NCBI GenBank assembly: GCA_026391915.1
Contig: JAPLCZ010000239.1
Location: forward strand, 1-32,012
DNA: 32,012 nt
Source: Bacteroidota bacterium
GTDB lineage: Bacteria > Bacteroidota > Bacteroidia > CAILMK01
Direction of reading: 5' to 3'
Made by a program: the position numbers and the translations under genes. Each line of letters starts with the position of its first letter. Position 1 is the stretch's first letter. The notes under the pieces are model-generated. The model ran no database searches. It was not told the origin of the DNA and worked only from the letters and a program-made list of their open reading frames with translations. Shown piece by piece: positions 8,771 to 17,207 of this stretch.

Positions 8771-9535
8771 CTACAAAAACATCACATCCTCATCCTTCAC
8801 GGGTTCTTGTTGGAGGAAGCATTGATAAATCCTAGCTACGGTGAGGGTATCCTTTTCGCAGTATTTTTTGATGCGTTCCAAATCCTTTTCCTCATAATAA
8901 ACTCTTGCCACATCTTTACCTGAAATATCATCTTTGGGGGATGGGATGCCTAAGCAAGCAGCCAATAATTTAAGAGAGGTTTTTTCTTTTTGGTCACCGA
9001 ATTTCCAGAGTTCCATGGTATCCAAAAGGTGCTTATTGTTCCAACTTTTGGTGCCTGCAATGTTGAGCATATCCGGCAATTCCATCCTGTGAATCATTAT
9101 GCGGCGGGCAAGGAAGGGGAAGTCAAATTCTATCCCGTTATGCCCACACATATAGTATTTAGGGGCATCATAAGGCCTCTTGCTATTGAGGGCTTGCGCC
9201 GACTCAGTATATTTTTTATCCAAAAGATTTTTAAACTCTGTGAGGATAGCTTTTTCGTCATCACCATAAAAGGATTTTACACGAAAAGTATTGCCATTAA
9301 AAAAGCCCACAGAGATGCAAATCACTTTAGCAAACTCAGAAGGGATGCCCGCCCAGATTTTATAAAGTTCGGGGTCAGTTTCCTCTTTGCTCATATCCTT
9401 ATAGCGGTAGGTTTTGTTATGCCAAAGCTCCTTAAAATCTTCCGGCAATTCCTCATAACTGCTGTACTGAGGCACAGTTTCAATATCCAGAAAAAGGATG
9501 TTGTTGAGGTGTGCAGATTCGGGGATGCTTCTCAT
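8771..9535 (-). CDS. DEDDy-type 3'-5' exonuclease (PolB-like / DnaQ fold)
   Basis: 254 aa, cytoplasmic, predicted to remove nucleotides from DNA 3' ends. All four metal-ligand motifs of the DEDDy superfamily are visible: D17-I-E19 in FLDIET, D138 in GHNGIEFDFPFL, and Y225 with D229 in YCEKD. The overall pattern matches the predicted 3'-5' exonuclease family related to the PolB proofreading domain. No polymerase domain is attached. It starts 44 bases after the aldehyde dehydrogenase stop. A TAAGTTTG match (9582-9575) overlaps that stop and could give it a separate promoter. The substrate (repair, tRNA trimming or other) cannot be told from sequence. Confidence 0.87.
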   Translation of the reverse strand: MRSIPESAHLNNILFLDIETVPQYSSYEELPEDFKELWHNKTYRYKDMSKEETDPELYKIWAGIPSEFAKVICISVGFFNGNTFRVKSFYGDDEKAILTEFKNLLDKKYTESAQALNSKRPYDAPKYYMCGHNGIEFDFPFLARRIMIHRMELPDMLNIAGTKSWNNKHLLDTMELWKFGDQKEKTSLKLLAACLGIPSPKDDISGKDVARVYYEEKDLERIKKYCEKDTLTVARIYQCFLQQEPVKDEDVMFL

Positions 9536-9579
9536 GGGGTTCTTTTATAATTTCAAATTCTGAATTTCAAATTTCAAAC

Positions 9580-11109
9580 TTAAATATCAAAACTAATCCC
9601 CTGCGCCAAAGGCAAAGAAGTTCCGTAATTGATAGTGTTGGTTTGGCGGCGCATATAGGCTTTCCAGCTATCAGAGCCGGACTCCCTGCCGCCGCCTGTT
9701 TCTTTTTCTCCGCCAAAAGCACCACCTATTTCCGCACCCGAAGTGCCTATGTTTATGTTGGCAATTCCACAGTCGGAACCAGATGCAGAAAGGAAGCGCT
9801 GCGCCTCCCGCATATTCATGGTGAAGATAGAAGAAGATAACCCCTGCCTTACCTCATTTTGTATGCTGAGTGCCTCATCAAAACTTGAATATTTCATGAG
9901 GTAGAGGATGGGCGCAAAGGTTTCTTCATGCACAATTTTATAGTCGTGTTTTACGGCAGCAATAGTAGGTTTTACATAGCAACCTGAGTCAAACTCACCA
10001 CCACTCAAAACCTCAGCGCCACAAAGAATTTCGCCTCCTTGTTTCCTGATTTCTTCTAAAGCATTTTGATAAATCTCAACAGCAGCTTTGTCAATCAACG
10101 GGCCTACAAGTGTGCCTGCCGTTAATGGATTTCCTATTTTTATTTGTTGATAGGCAGCCAAAAGTTTTGCGGTAAATTCTTCATAAATATCTTCATGAAT
10201 AATCAACCTGCGTGTGGAAGTGCACCTTTGCCCGGCAGTACCTGCTGCCCCAAAAACCACAGCACGCAATGCCATATCCTGTTCCGCACTTTGGGTAATG
10301 ATGATGGCATTATTGCCACCCAACTCCAGCAAACTTCTGCCTAATCTTTCGGCAACTACAGGCGCAACTTTCTTACCCATGCGCACACTTCCTGTAGCGG
10401 AAATCAGTGGGATGCGACTATCCGCACACATCAATTCTCCTATTTTATAATCACCATTAATGAGGGAGAAAATCCCCTCTGGTAAATTGTTTTCTTTTAA
10501 GACTTCCGCCACAATATTCTGCACTGCAATAGCTGAGAGGGGCGTTTTTTCGGATGGCTTCCAGATGGATACATCACCGCAAACGGCGGCAAGCATAGCA
10601 TTCCAAGCCCACACTGCCACAGGAAAATTGAAGGCAGAAATAATCCCTACAATCCCTAGGGGGTGCCACTGCTCCAGCATTTGGTGTTGTGGTCTTTCAC
10701 TGGCAATGGTGAGCCCATAAAGTTGGCGTGAAAGCCCCACGGCAAAATCGCAGATGTCAATCATCTCTTGCACTTCTCCCAAACCTTCTTGCTCAATTTT
10801 ACCCATTTCATAACTCACCAATTTGCCAAGAGGCGCTTTTTGTTGGCGAAGTTTATCACCTATCTGCCTCACAATTTCGCCACGGCGGGGTGCTGGAATT
10901 TCCCGCCAAACTAAAAATGCTTCTTGCGATTTATGGATGATATTATGGTAAGTAGCTTCATCAGTAATCCCTACTTTGCCAATCAAATTTCCATCAACCG
11001 GTGAGTAGGATTCTATATGCCCAGCATTAGAATTTATCCATTGTTGCCCAGTGGAGGAACCACTATTTTCGGTTTGTAATTTTAGTTTTTGGAGGAAAGA
11101 AGTATCCAT
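9580..11109 (-). CDS. Aldehyde dehydrogenase, ALDH7 (aminoadipate-semialdehyde type)
   Basis: 509 aa, the usual length for NAD(P)-dependent aldehyde dehydrogenases. The N-terminal half has HPLGIVGIISAFNFPVAVWAWN and IWKPSEKTPLSA for cofactor binding. The catalytic general base lies in LELGGNN (E262) and the nucleophile in GQRCTSTRR (C296). The C-terminal block with SGAEIGGAFGGEKETGGGRE, SDSWKAYMRR and INYGTSLPLAQGI is diagnostic of the ALDH7/antiquitin branch, which oxidises alpha-aminoadipate semialdehyde in lysine breakdown. No other lysine-degradation gene is nearby, so the physiological substrate is inferred from the family. TACCTTTG at 11140-11133, 23 bases before the ATG, is a candidate -7 element. 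Confidence 0.93.
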   Translation of the reverse strand: MDTSFLQKLKLQTENSGSSTGQQWINSNAGHIESYSPVDGNLIGKVGITDEATYHNIIHKSQEAFLVWREIPAPRRGEIVRQIGDKLRQQKAPLGKLVSYEMGKIEQEGLGEVQEMIDICDFAVGLSRQLYGLTIASERPQHQMLEQWHPLGIVGIISAFNFPVAVWAWNAMLAAVCGDVSIWKPSEKTPLSAIAVQNIVAEVLKENNLPEGIFSLINGDYKIGELMCADSRIPLISATGSVRMGKKVAPVVAERLGRSLLELGGNNAIIITQSAEQDMALRAVVFGAAGTAGQRCTSTRRLIIHEDIYEEFTAKLLAAYQQIKIGNPLTAGTLVGPLIDKAAVEIYQNALEEIRKQGGEILCGAEVLSGGEFDSGCYVKPTIAAVKHDYKIVHEETFAPILYLMKYSSFDEALSIQNEVRQGLSSSIFTMNMREAQRFLSASGSDCGIANINIGTSGAEIGGAFGGEKETGGGRESGSDSWKAYMRRQTNTINYGTSLPLAQGISFDI

Positions 11110-11249
11110 GATTTAATGAGATTATTAGGTGGCAAAGGTAGCAAGAAGAGTTAGGAAAGTTTGTTCAATCCTGACAGTGTTTTGTGAGTTTACATGCCGC
11201 ACAATAAATAATTCTTAGATGGTATAAAGAAACCTAATATATTTGCAAT

Positions 11250-12002
11250 ATGAAGGCTTCAATTCTATGTGTTTGTCTTGTTCTAAGCTCTATACTTTAT
11301 GGACAAAGAAAGTTACAAATCGGCTTACACATTAATCCAGTTGTTAATTATCTACAGTTACCCAAATATGATGGTAATGACATTTTTGATTATAACCTTG
11401 TATACTTTGACTACAAGGATTCAAAAATAGGAATTAATACAGGTCTTGAATTTGATAATTCACTTGATAGCAATTTAGGGTTTAAAATAAATCCTTCAGT
11501 GATTTATCAATCAATGGAATTCACCCAATCAAGATTTCCAAATAATCATGAGATTAAAGGGATTATTCATAATGAAATAGGATATCTTAATTTCCAAATT
11601 CCTATTCTCATTTACAAAAAAATGGATATTGGGAACAAAAAATCACAAGTTAAAATTGGGGCAGGATTTAGTCTTAATATGGCTCATTTTAATAATGATA
11701 TAGTTCAATGGGATTTAATTGTTGATACTAATTTGCTTTCAGTGAGTTTGCTTGGCAAAGAGAATAAAGAATTTACCTTTAATTCATCAGGTATAGCGTT
11801 CATAAGTTATAATCAAAAATTAGAAAAGTATGGTGCCTTTGAGGTCGGCATTTCATTTCATCAGTTATTTGGCGGTATGCCTAAATATGATTATCAACTT
11901 CAAGTAAATGAGAAAAAACCGTATTCAATGTTAATATCACCTAGAATATCTTATCTAAGCTATGACATGATATTCTATTTTGGTAAACATCATTCTCACT
12001 AA
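11250..12002 (+). CDS. Outer-membrane beta-barrel protein (PorT-like), unknown function
   Basis: 250 aa. A signal peptide (MKASILCVCLVLSSILYGQ) is followed by alternating-hydrophobicity strands typical of the small outer-membrane barrels found in Bacteroidota: GLHINPVVNYL, GINTGLEF, GFKINPSVIYQ, YLNFQIPILIYK, QVKIGAGFSLNM, AFEVGISFHQLFGG and LISPRISYLSYDMIFYFG. No plug or binding motif is visible. It is more AT-rich than the minus-strand genes around it and stands alone in its direction. TATATTTG (11238-11245) lies only 4 bases before the ATG, which would imply a near-leaderless transcript if it is the true -7 element. Confidence 0.75.
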   Translation: MKASILCVCLVLSSILYGQRKLQIGLHINPVVNYLQLPKYDGNDIFDYNLVYFDYKDSKIGINTGLEFDNSLDSNLGFKINPSVIYQSMEFTQSRFPNNHEIKGIIHNEIGYLNFQIPILIYKKMDIGNKKSQVKIGAGFSLNMAHFNNDIVQWDLIVDTNLLSVSLLGKENKEFTFNSSGIAFISYNQKLEKYGAFEVGISFHQLFGGMPKYDYQLQVNEKKPYSMLISPRISYLSYDMIFYFGKHHSH

Positions 12003-12035
12003 TTGCCAATTTGCTGCCTTGTAATCCTCTCCCCA

Positions 12036-14087
12036 CTAAAACCCAATATTCATCTGCAACTTAAACTCCGTTTTGTGGGGGGCATTTATTAAATCATTGC
12101 CGCTACCAATGGTGTTTTGGTTGAGGTATTCTGTACGGGTGGCTTTGGCGTAGAGCTTAATTTTTCTGTTGATTTTATAGGAAACCACTGCATAGTATTT
12201 CATCCCTTGCCCAGAAAAAGAAGGGATGGAAAATACAAAAGGCATATCATCCTCGTAAGCATAAATTCTTGCGTTATAATCGTTGATGTCAAACAAATAA
12301 TAGCGGGCTGTGATGCTATATCTTTTCTTCATGGGCTGCCACGCCACACCCTGATAACCCAAGAACCCATGCCCAACAGTTGCAGTAGTTTTTTCACTGT
12401 AAAAAACCGACTCAACTCTTGATTGCAATGTCCATTCTGGTGAGGGTTTAAAATGAATTTCAGCACGCATACTTTGGCGGAGATTGGTTTGCAGTTGCAC
12501 CTCGGTATTATTGTAGGAGGAAGAAATATTATGTTCTTTTTCTTCCCGCTTAAACCGCAGGTTTAAAGAGAATTTTTTGTTGGGGATATAGAGAAAATCT
12601 ATCAAGGCATCTTTGCCAATAGTACCTGGAGAACTCACCAGATATTTGAGCCACGGGAAAGAATAAGCATCAAAATAGCCATTGAAAATAAACTGTGGTT
12701 TGGGCTTCCATTGCATCCCGATATAAGTTCCTTTTTCGTTGGTATTATCTGTGGCTTCACTAAAGCCATTTGAGTAAGGAGCAAAATATCCAGCCGAATA
12801 ATTCCTGTTAATAATACTTGCCTGTAAGGTTGGATGAAGGCTAATCAGCGCACCATTGATGGTGGCATAAGAACCCAAAACTCCAGCAGCAGTTTCTCCA
12901 AAGAAATAGATATTGCGGAAAAGGTAACGGTAATTAACCCCCACATTATAAAAGTTTTTGCCAGAGAATCTATAACTCTTAACCCCTGAATCTTTGGCGG
13001 GTTGAAACGGTATGCCATAGCTGCCATACATTGCAGAAACTCCCACTTTAAACATGCCTTTTGTATAGGATAAATCACCACCGGTGAGGAACTCATTGAG
13101 TTGATGTTTTGTTGCCAACTCTGCCGTGGTGCGGTGGTAGCCACTTTGGTAAATGCTGCTAAAATAATCGTCTTTTGTGGTGAGGGTATCCTGATTGAAA
13201 ATGTTGGCGTCAATCTTTTTATAAGAGAAAAATTGCGTGAGAGCAACTGATTTCCCCAGGGCTAAAGTATAAGCGCCGCCCCGCATAAATCTATATTCTC
13301 CTGCTGATTTATAAGGCAACAATCCGCTAGCATCTCTGAGGACATTCGTAGCATCAGCGGTTTTGGAAGGTGCAAATCCTGTCCACAAAACAAGCCCTTG
13401 TCCGGTTTGCATTTGGAAATCACCAACAGCAATTTTGCGTATGAGTTTTTTGCCAGTATAAAACAGATGCGCTGAATAAAAATCAAAGCCCTGTTTTTGG
13501 CTTCCCTTAAAGAATTCTTCGCCCTCATCTTTATCCGCAGTGATGCCGGCACTCAGCCGTGTGCTTGCCACAAAATTGTATTTCCCGTAAAGGTGAAATG
13601 GAGAGCCGGGGTATTTTCCATTGGTGTAGCCAGCAGGGGTTTCGGCAAGTTTTACGGTTCTTAAAATGATATTGTTATAGCCATGTTTCACCTCATCCCA
13701 GAAAGGCTTTTCCAGTTGTTCATCCACAGAAATAAAAGGCAAGATTCTCTCAATATCTTCTAACTCAAAACCATCGATACTTTGGAGTTCTAAAGTAGAA
13801 ATCAGTTTGCCGTTTTCTGCAATATGTGCCAGTAAATTATTGATTTGGATTTGTGTGAGAAGAAACAATTTTGAGAGCTCCTCACGGCTTGCAGTATTGA
13901 GGTCAATAGGGTTATCATAAAGCCCCTCAAGCTGGGTTTGTAAATCCGTAAAATCAGCAGATGCATCAATGGATTGGGCGTACTGCTCAATAGTTTTTTT
14001 GATGCGTTCCTCTTTGGTTTCCTGCGCAAAAAGAGTAGCACTCATCAGCAGAAATGCAAGAAGTATTTTGCAGCCTACTGATTTCAT
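12036..14087 (-). CDS. Helix-hairpin-helix protein fused to an outer-membrane beta-barrel
   Basis: 683 aa. Signal peptide about 1-21 (ending TLFAQ). Residues about 58-122 carry paired helix-hairpin-helix motifs of ComEA type (NPIDLNTASREEL, then LQSIDGFELEDIERILPFI), a fold that normally binds DNA without sequence preference. From about 140 to the end there are many amphipathic strands with aromatic edges (LYGKYNFVAS, YYAVVSYKINRKIKLYAKATRTEYL), ending in a barrel-like FKLQMNIGF. Export plus a DNA-binding fold suggests a periplasmic domain hung from an outer-membrane barrel. The start overlaps the stop of the PorV-like gene by ATGA, so translation is likely coupled. A role in DNA uptake is a guess; the HhH could instead contact protein. 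Confidence 0.82.
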   Translation of the reverse strand: MKSVGCKILLAFLLMSATLFAQETKEERIKKTIEQYAQSIDASADFTDLQTQLEGLYDNPIDLNTASREELSKLFLLTQIQINNLLAHIAENGKLISTLELQSIDGFELEDIERILPFISVDEQLEKPFWDEVKHGYNNIILRTVKLAETPAGYTNGKYPGSPFHLYGKYNFVASTRLSAGITADKDEGEEFFKGSQKQGFDFYSAHLFYTGKKLIRKIAVGDFQMQTGQGLVLWTGFAPSKTADATNVLRDASGLLPYKSAGEYRFMRGGAYTLALGKSVALTQFFSYKKIDANIFNQDTLTTKDDYFSSIYQSGYHRTTAELATKHQLNEFLTGGDLSYTKGMFKVGVSAMYGSYGIPFQPAKDSGVKSYRFSGKNFYNVGVNYRYLFRNIYFFGETAAGVLGSYATINGALISLHPTLQASIINRNYSAGYFAPYSNGFSEATDNTNEKGTYIGMQWKPKPQFIFNGYFDAYSFPWLKYLVSSPGTIGKDALIDFLYIPNKKFSLNLRFKREEKEHNISSSYNNTEVQLQTNLRQSMRAEIHFKPSPEWTLQSRVESVFYSEKTTATVGHGFLGYQGVAWQPMKKRYSITARYYLFDINDYNARIYAYEDDMPFVFSIPSFSGQGMKYYAVVSYKINRKIKLYAKATRTEYLNQNTIGSGNDLINAPHKTEFKLQMNIGF

Positions 14088-14905
14088 TTTTGGTCTTTAA
14101 TATATTCCAGACTCACATCTGGCGAAGCGCCTAAAACTTCATAAACGCCAAAGCCAATATGCAGTTTTACGCCTTGATAAATTACCCCTAAACCAAAAGA
14201 ATACACCATAGGGTTGGTGCGGACCCCCAATTGTAATTCTACATTTTTAGTGGGTACGTATTCTACGCCTCCACGCAAACTCAAAGGCTTATTGAGTTGC
14301 TGAGAAACTTCCGTAATCAGTATTACATTTTTTGAAATATCTTTTTTTGCAGATGCCCTTAAAATGGTGGGCAATCTTTCATCCTGATAAGAGATAATTT
14401 TTGCCGGTGCAGGGTTCCAAATGTTTAAACCCACCGCCAAAGTTTGGGTAGGATAATAGTTAAATCCCAACTCACCAATGCCAGTAATCTGGCTGCCATA
14501 ATAATCTATTTTGGTATGAAGAACATGCATCCCAACACCCGCAGAGATTTGTTTACTTAATTTCAATCCGTAGCTCAGCGTTATGTTTTGTTGGGTATAA
14601 TATTTACTAATCCCAAACTGATAAAGCCCCGCCCCCAATACCCCCGATTTGCCTAAAGGAATGGCAAAAGCCAATGCCCCGTTAGAAAGTTCACGCACAT
14701 TAAAACGCCTCTCCGTCCACACACCAGCTCTGAAATTTTTCACCTGACCTAATGCTGCAGGAGTATTGGTGCTTGCCCAAACATCCTCCAATAAAATACT
14801 ACAACCACCAAGAGATTGCGCCCTGCCACCCGCCATATATGGGCTTTGGCAAAAAGCATTTGAACCAAAAAGTAGAAATAGAAAAGCCGTTAGAAATAAC
14901 TTCAT
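14084..14905 (-). CDS. PorV/PorQ-like outer-membrane barrel protein
   Basis: 273 aa with a signal peptide ending NAFCQ. The mature start, MAGGRAQSLGGCSILLEDVWASTNTPAALG, matches the conserved N-terminus of the PorV/PorQ/UPF0164 branch of FadL-like barrels, where G-R-A and an N-P-A-like turn are typical. The remainder is repeated beta strands (AFAIPLGKSGVLGAGLYQF, ELQLGVRTNPMVYSFGLGVIY). It is shorter than characterised PorV proteins, so it is better treated as a relative than as PorV itself. It ends within the start codon of the HhH-barrel gene (14084-14087), indicating a coupled pair that may work together in the outer membrane. Confidence 0.78.
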   Translation of the reverse strand: MKLFLTAFLFLLFGSNAFCQSPYMAGGRAQSLGGCSILLEDVWASTNTPAALGQVKNFRAGVWTERRFNVRELSNGALAFAIPLGKSGVLGAGLYQFGISKYYTQQNITLSYGLKLSKQISAGVGMHVLHTKIDYYGSQITGIGELGFNYYPTQTLAVGLNIWNPAPAKIISYQDERLPTILRASAKKDISKNVILITEVSQQLNKPLSLRGGVEYVPTKNVELQLGVRTNPMVYSFGLGVIYQGVKLHIGFGVYEVLGASPDVSLEYIKDQK

Positions 14906-14916
14906 AAAAGAATGCT

Positions 14917-14924
14917 CAAACCTA
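14917..14924 (-). promoter_or_regulatory. Possible -7 element before the PorV-like gene
   Basis: On the minus strand this reads TAGGTTTG, a TAnnTTTG match ending 11 bases before the ATG at 14905. No clear TTG was found at the expected distance. It lies in the 54-base gap after udk, where an internal promoter of the operon could sit. Confidence 0.3.
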
Positions 14925-14959
14925 AGAAAAGAAATTGGGATAGTAGAATTAAATTACTA

Positions 14960-15586
14960 TTACCTCAGCTTCGCCGCAATATGATTAGCAATAATCTCCA
15001 CCCCTTTATCATAAGAATAATTATTGGTGATGATGATGTCCGACTCATCACGGAAGGGGAGTAAATATCTTCTGTAAGCAGGCCATACATGATTATGCCA
15101 TTGATGCAAAATTATATCAGCGGGGATGCCACGTTCATTTTCATCACGGTTTAGGCGGCGCATAAATTTTATATCATCTCTGGCATCCACAAAAATTTTG
15201 AGATTGAGGAGTTGATTAATCTTTTCAAAATAAAAAATAAAAAGCCCCTCCACCACAATTATGGGTGCAGGTAATAGAGAAATTTGTTCAGGGTTTTTAT
15301 TGGGATTATTAAAAACGTATTCGGTAATTTTTATTTCATTACCTGCTATTAAAGTTTTTACATCATGGATGAATCTTGCCTCATCAATGGCGGTGGGGAG
15401 GTCATAATTTTCAATTCCCTTTTCATCTTTTTGTTGTTGATGCAAAGGCTTATAAAAATCATCTTGAGAAATTATACAAACCTCATCAGTAGTAAACTTT
15501 GCACGTATAGCATTAAGGATAGATGTCTTTCCGGAACTGCTGCCGCCTGCTATACCAATGATGTAAGGTTCTGTGTGAAGCTTCAT
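14960..15586 (-). CDS. udk: Uridine kinase
   Basis: Cytoplasmic P-loop kinase that phosphorylates uridine and cytidine in pyrimidine salvage. It is 208 aa from the chosen ATG, normal for Udk. Walker A is GGSSSGKT at residues 14-21. ISQDDFYKPL, the ENYDLPTAID segment, IIVVEGLFIF, and DIKFMRRLNRDENERG with R residues for phosphate contact all fit the uridine kinase family. The frame extends to an ATG at 15622, but that start would overlap hepT by 32 bases. ATG 15586 (MKLHTEPYIIGIAGG) lies 4 bases after the hepT stop and begins directly at the conserved fold. Confidence 0.92.
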   Translation of the reverse strand: MKLHTEPYIIGIAGGSSSGKTSILNAIRAKFTTDEVCIISQDDFYKPLHQQQKDEKGIENYDLPTAIDEARFIHDVKTLIAGNEIKITEYVFNNPNKNPEQISLLPAPIIVVEGLFIFYFEKINQLLNLKIFVDARDDIKFMRRLNRDENERGIPADIILHQWHNHVWPAYRRYLLPFRDESDIIITNNYSYDKGVEIIANHIAAKLR

Positions 15587-15590
15587 TGGA

Positions 15591-15950
15591 TTATTTCCCC
15601 TTTTCCGTTTTAATAATTTCAACCAAATCCTCTTTAACTTTAGAAATACCTTTGGTTGCTATTTCCCAAATTACTTCATAATCTATCCCAAAATATTCAT
15701 GAGATATTTGGTTTCTTAGGCCATACATTTTCTTCCATGGCACTAAAGGATATTTGTTTTTAATTTCTATTGGAACTTTATTAGCAGCCTCACCAATTAC
15801 TTCAAAGTTCCTTATCACAGCATCCACAACCATATAATTTTGTTTGAACTTTATAAACTCCAAACCAATGATATATTCCTCTATTCTTTGCATTGAGAGT
15901 ACCATATCTTCAAGATATAAAATATAGTTTCTACCGGCTCCCTCAGACAT
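15591..15950 (-). CDS. hepT: HepT-like HEPN toxin (DUF86)
   Basis: 119 aa all-helical protein of the HEPN/DUF86 family, predicted RNase toxin of a type VII toxin-antitoxin pair. The defining R-x4-H-x-Y motif is present as R79-NQIS-H84-E-Y86. The family core NFEVIGEAANKVP and the LRNQISHEYFGID block are intact, so the toxin looks functional. In characterised systems the partner nucleotidyltransferase silences the toxin by adding AMP to the tyrosine of this motif. The gene overlaps mntA by 8 bases upstream and is followed after 4 bases by udk, so the module is embedded in a housekeeping operon. Confidence 0.9.
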   Translation of the reverse strand: MSEGAGRNYILYLEDMVLSMQRIEEYIIGLEFIKFKQNYMVVDAVIRNFEVIGEAANKVPIEIKNKYPLVPWKKMYGLRNQISHEYFGIDYEVIWEIATKGISKVKEDLVEIIKTEKGK

Positions 15951-16233
15951 ATTTTACCTGATTAAGGATGGTATCCTTTAATTGAATTCTCAGGGCATTA
16001 ATACTTACCAAATCCACCTTAAGTTTTAACTCCTTTTCCAGCAATTCCTGCAAATCAAAAAACTCCCAACCAATGGGTTTTTTGAACTCAACCAATATAT
16101 CAATATCCGAATCTTGAGTTTGTTGGTTTCTAGCATAAGAACCAAAATAACCTATCCTGTTTACATGGAATTTTGAAGCTAGTTCAGGTTTCAAACCCAA
16201 AAGTGTTTTTTCTATTTCTGATTGTTGAAGCAT
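15943..16233 (-). CDS. mntA: MntA-like minimal nucleotidyltransferase antitoxin
   Basis: 96 aa, one domain. The nucleotidyltransferase signature G-S-x10-D-x-D is exact: G31, S32, D43 and D45 in GSYARNQQTQDSDID. Further on, DLQELLEKELKLKVDLVS carries the late acidic residue of the active site. This is the usual antitoxin partner of HepT and should modify and neutralise it. It starts 23 bases after purC, and its 3' end overlaps hepT by 8 bases, consistent with coupled expression. TACCTTCG, a near-consensus -7 element, sits a few bases before the ATG, so the pair may also have its own promoter. Confidence 0.9.
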   Translation of the reverse strand: MLQQSEIEKTLLGLKPELASKFHVNRIGYFGSYARNQQTQDSDIDILVEFKKPIGWEFFDLQELLEKELKLKVDLVSINALRIQLKDTILNQVKYV

Positions 16234-16256
16234 GAAACGAAGGTAAAAGATTTTAA

Positions 16257-17207
16257 CTACAATTCCTCTAAAGCGTTTTCTATTATCACTTGCAATGCCT
16301 CTTGTGGTGCAATGCCATTTGGTGAAAACTCATAGCCCATTATGTTTTTAAAAAGCTCAGAATATCTTTTGCTGATGCTTGCCACCACATCTGGGGACAT
16401 ATCTGGCATTTGCTGCCCATCCTTACCCTGAAAACCGTTTTCCATCAACCATTCGCGTACAAATTCTTTGGAGAGTTGCTTGGGCGTAATGCCATCCCGT
16501 ACAAATCCATCAAAACCATTTTTATAGAAATAGCGTGAGGAGTCAGGCGTATGTATTTCATCAATCAACATTATTTTTCCATTTCTTATCCCGAATTCAT
16601 ATTTAGTATCAGCCAATATTAACCCTTGTTTGGCGGCGTAATCATTACCCGCTTTGTAGAGATTACGGGTATAGGTTTCCAGTTTTTCATACACCTCTTT
16701 GCTTACAATTCCTTGGGCAATAATATCCTCTTTGCTGATGTCTTCATCATGCCCCTCCTGCGCCTTGGTGGAGGGCGTAATAATAGGTTCTGCAAAAGCC
16801 TGATACGGTAACATTCCATCTGGCATTGGTACCCCGCAAAGCATCCGTTTACCAAGATTATATTCCCGCAAAGCATGGCCACAAAGGAAACCCCGAATCA
16901 CCATTTCAATGGGTAGCGCCTCGCATTTATAACCAATAGCCACACGGGGTTCAGGAGATTTTAGCAACCAATTAGGAACAATATCTTTTGTAAGTTCCAA
17001 AAAATGCGCTGCAATGGTAGTGAGTATTGCCCCCTTATATGGGATAGGCTCCGGCAATATGCAATCAAAAGCAGAGATGCGGTCAGAGGCAATTAGTACC
17101 ATATAATCATTGCCAATGCTATAAACATCCCGCACTTTGCCGCGGTAAAAAGCGGTTTGGTTTTTAAAATTAAAATCTGTTTTGTTGATGGTAGCTGTAT
17201 TACTCAT
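16257..17207 (-). CDS. purC: Phosphoribosylaminoimidazole-succinocarboxamide (SAICAR) synthase
   Basis: Cytoplasmic ATP-dependent ligase of de novo purine synthesis, joining CAIR and aspartate. It is 316 aa from the chosen ATG, the long form seen in many Bacteroidota and eukaryote-like PurC proteins. Landmarks are FYRGKVRDVYSIG, LIASDRISAFD, PEPRVAIGYKCEALPIEMVIRG, the LADTKYEFG motif and LIDEIHTPDSSRY. ATG 17207 (MSNTATINKTDF) overlaps the last 8 bases of phoH, which suggests coupling. The in-frame ATG at 17237 would add ten residues inside phoH and is less likely. Confidence 0.96.
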   Translation of the reverse strand: MSNTATINKTDFNFKNQTAFYRGKVRDVYSIGNDYMVLIASDRISAFDCILPEPIPYKGAILTTIAAHFLELTKDIVPNWLLKSPEPRVAIGYKCEALPIEMVIRGFLCGHALREYNLGKRMLCGVPMPDGMLPYQAFAEPIITPSTKAQEGHDEDISKEDIIAQGIVSKEVYEKLETYTRNLYKAGNDYAAKQGLILADTKYEFGIRNGKIMLIDEIHTPDSSRYFYKNGFDGFVRDGITPKQLSKEFVREWLMENGFQGKDGQQMPDMSPDVVASISKRYSELFKNIMGYEFSPNGIAPQEALQVIIENALEEL

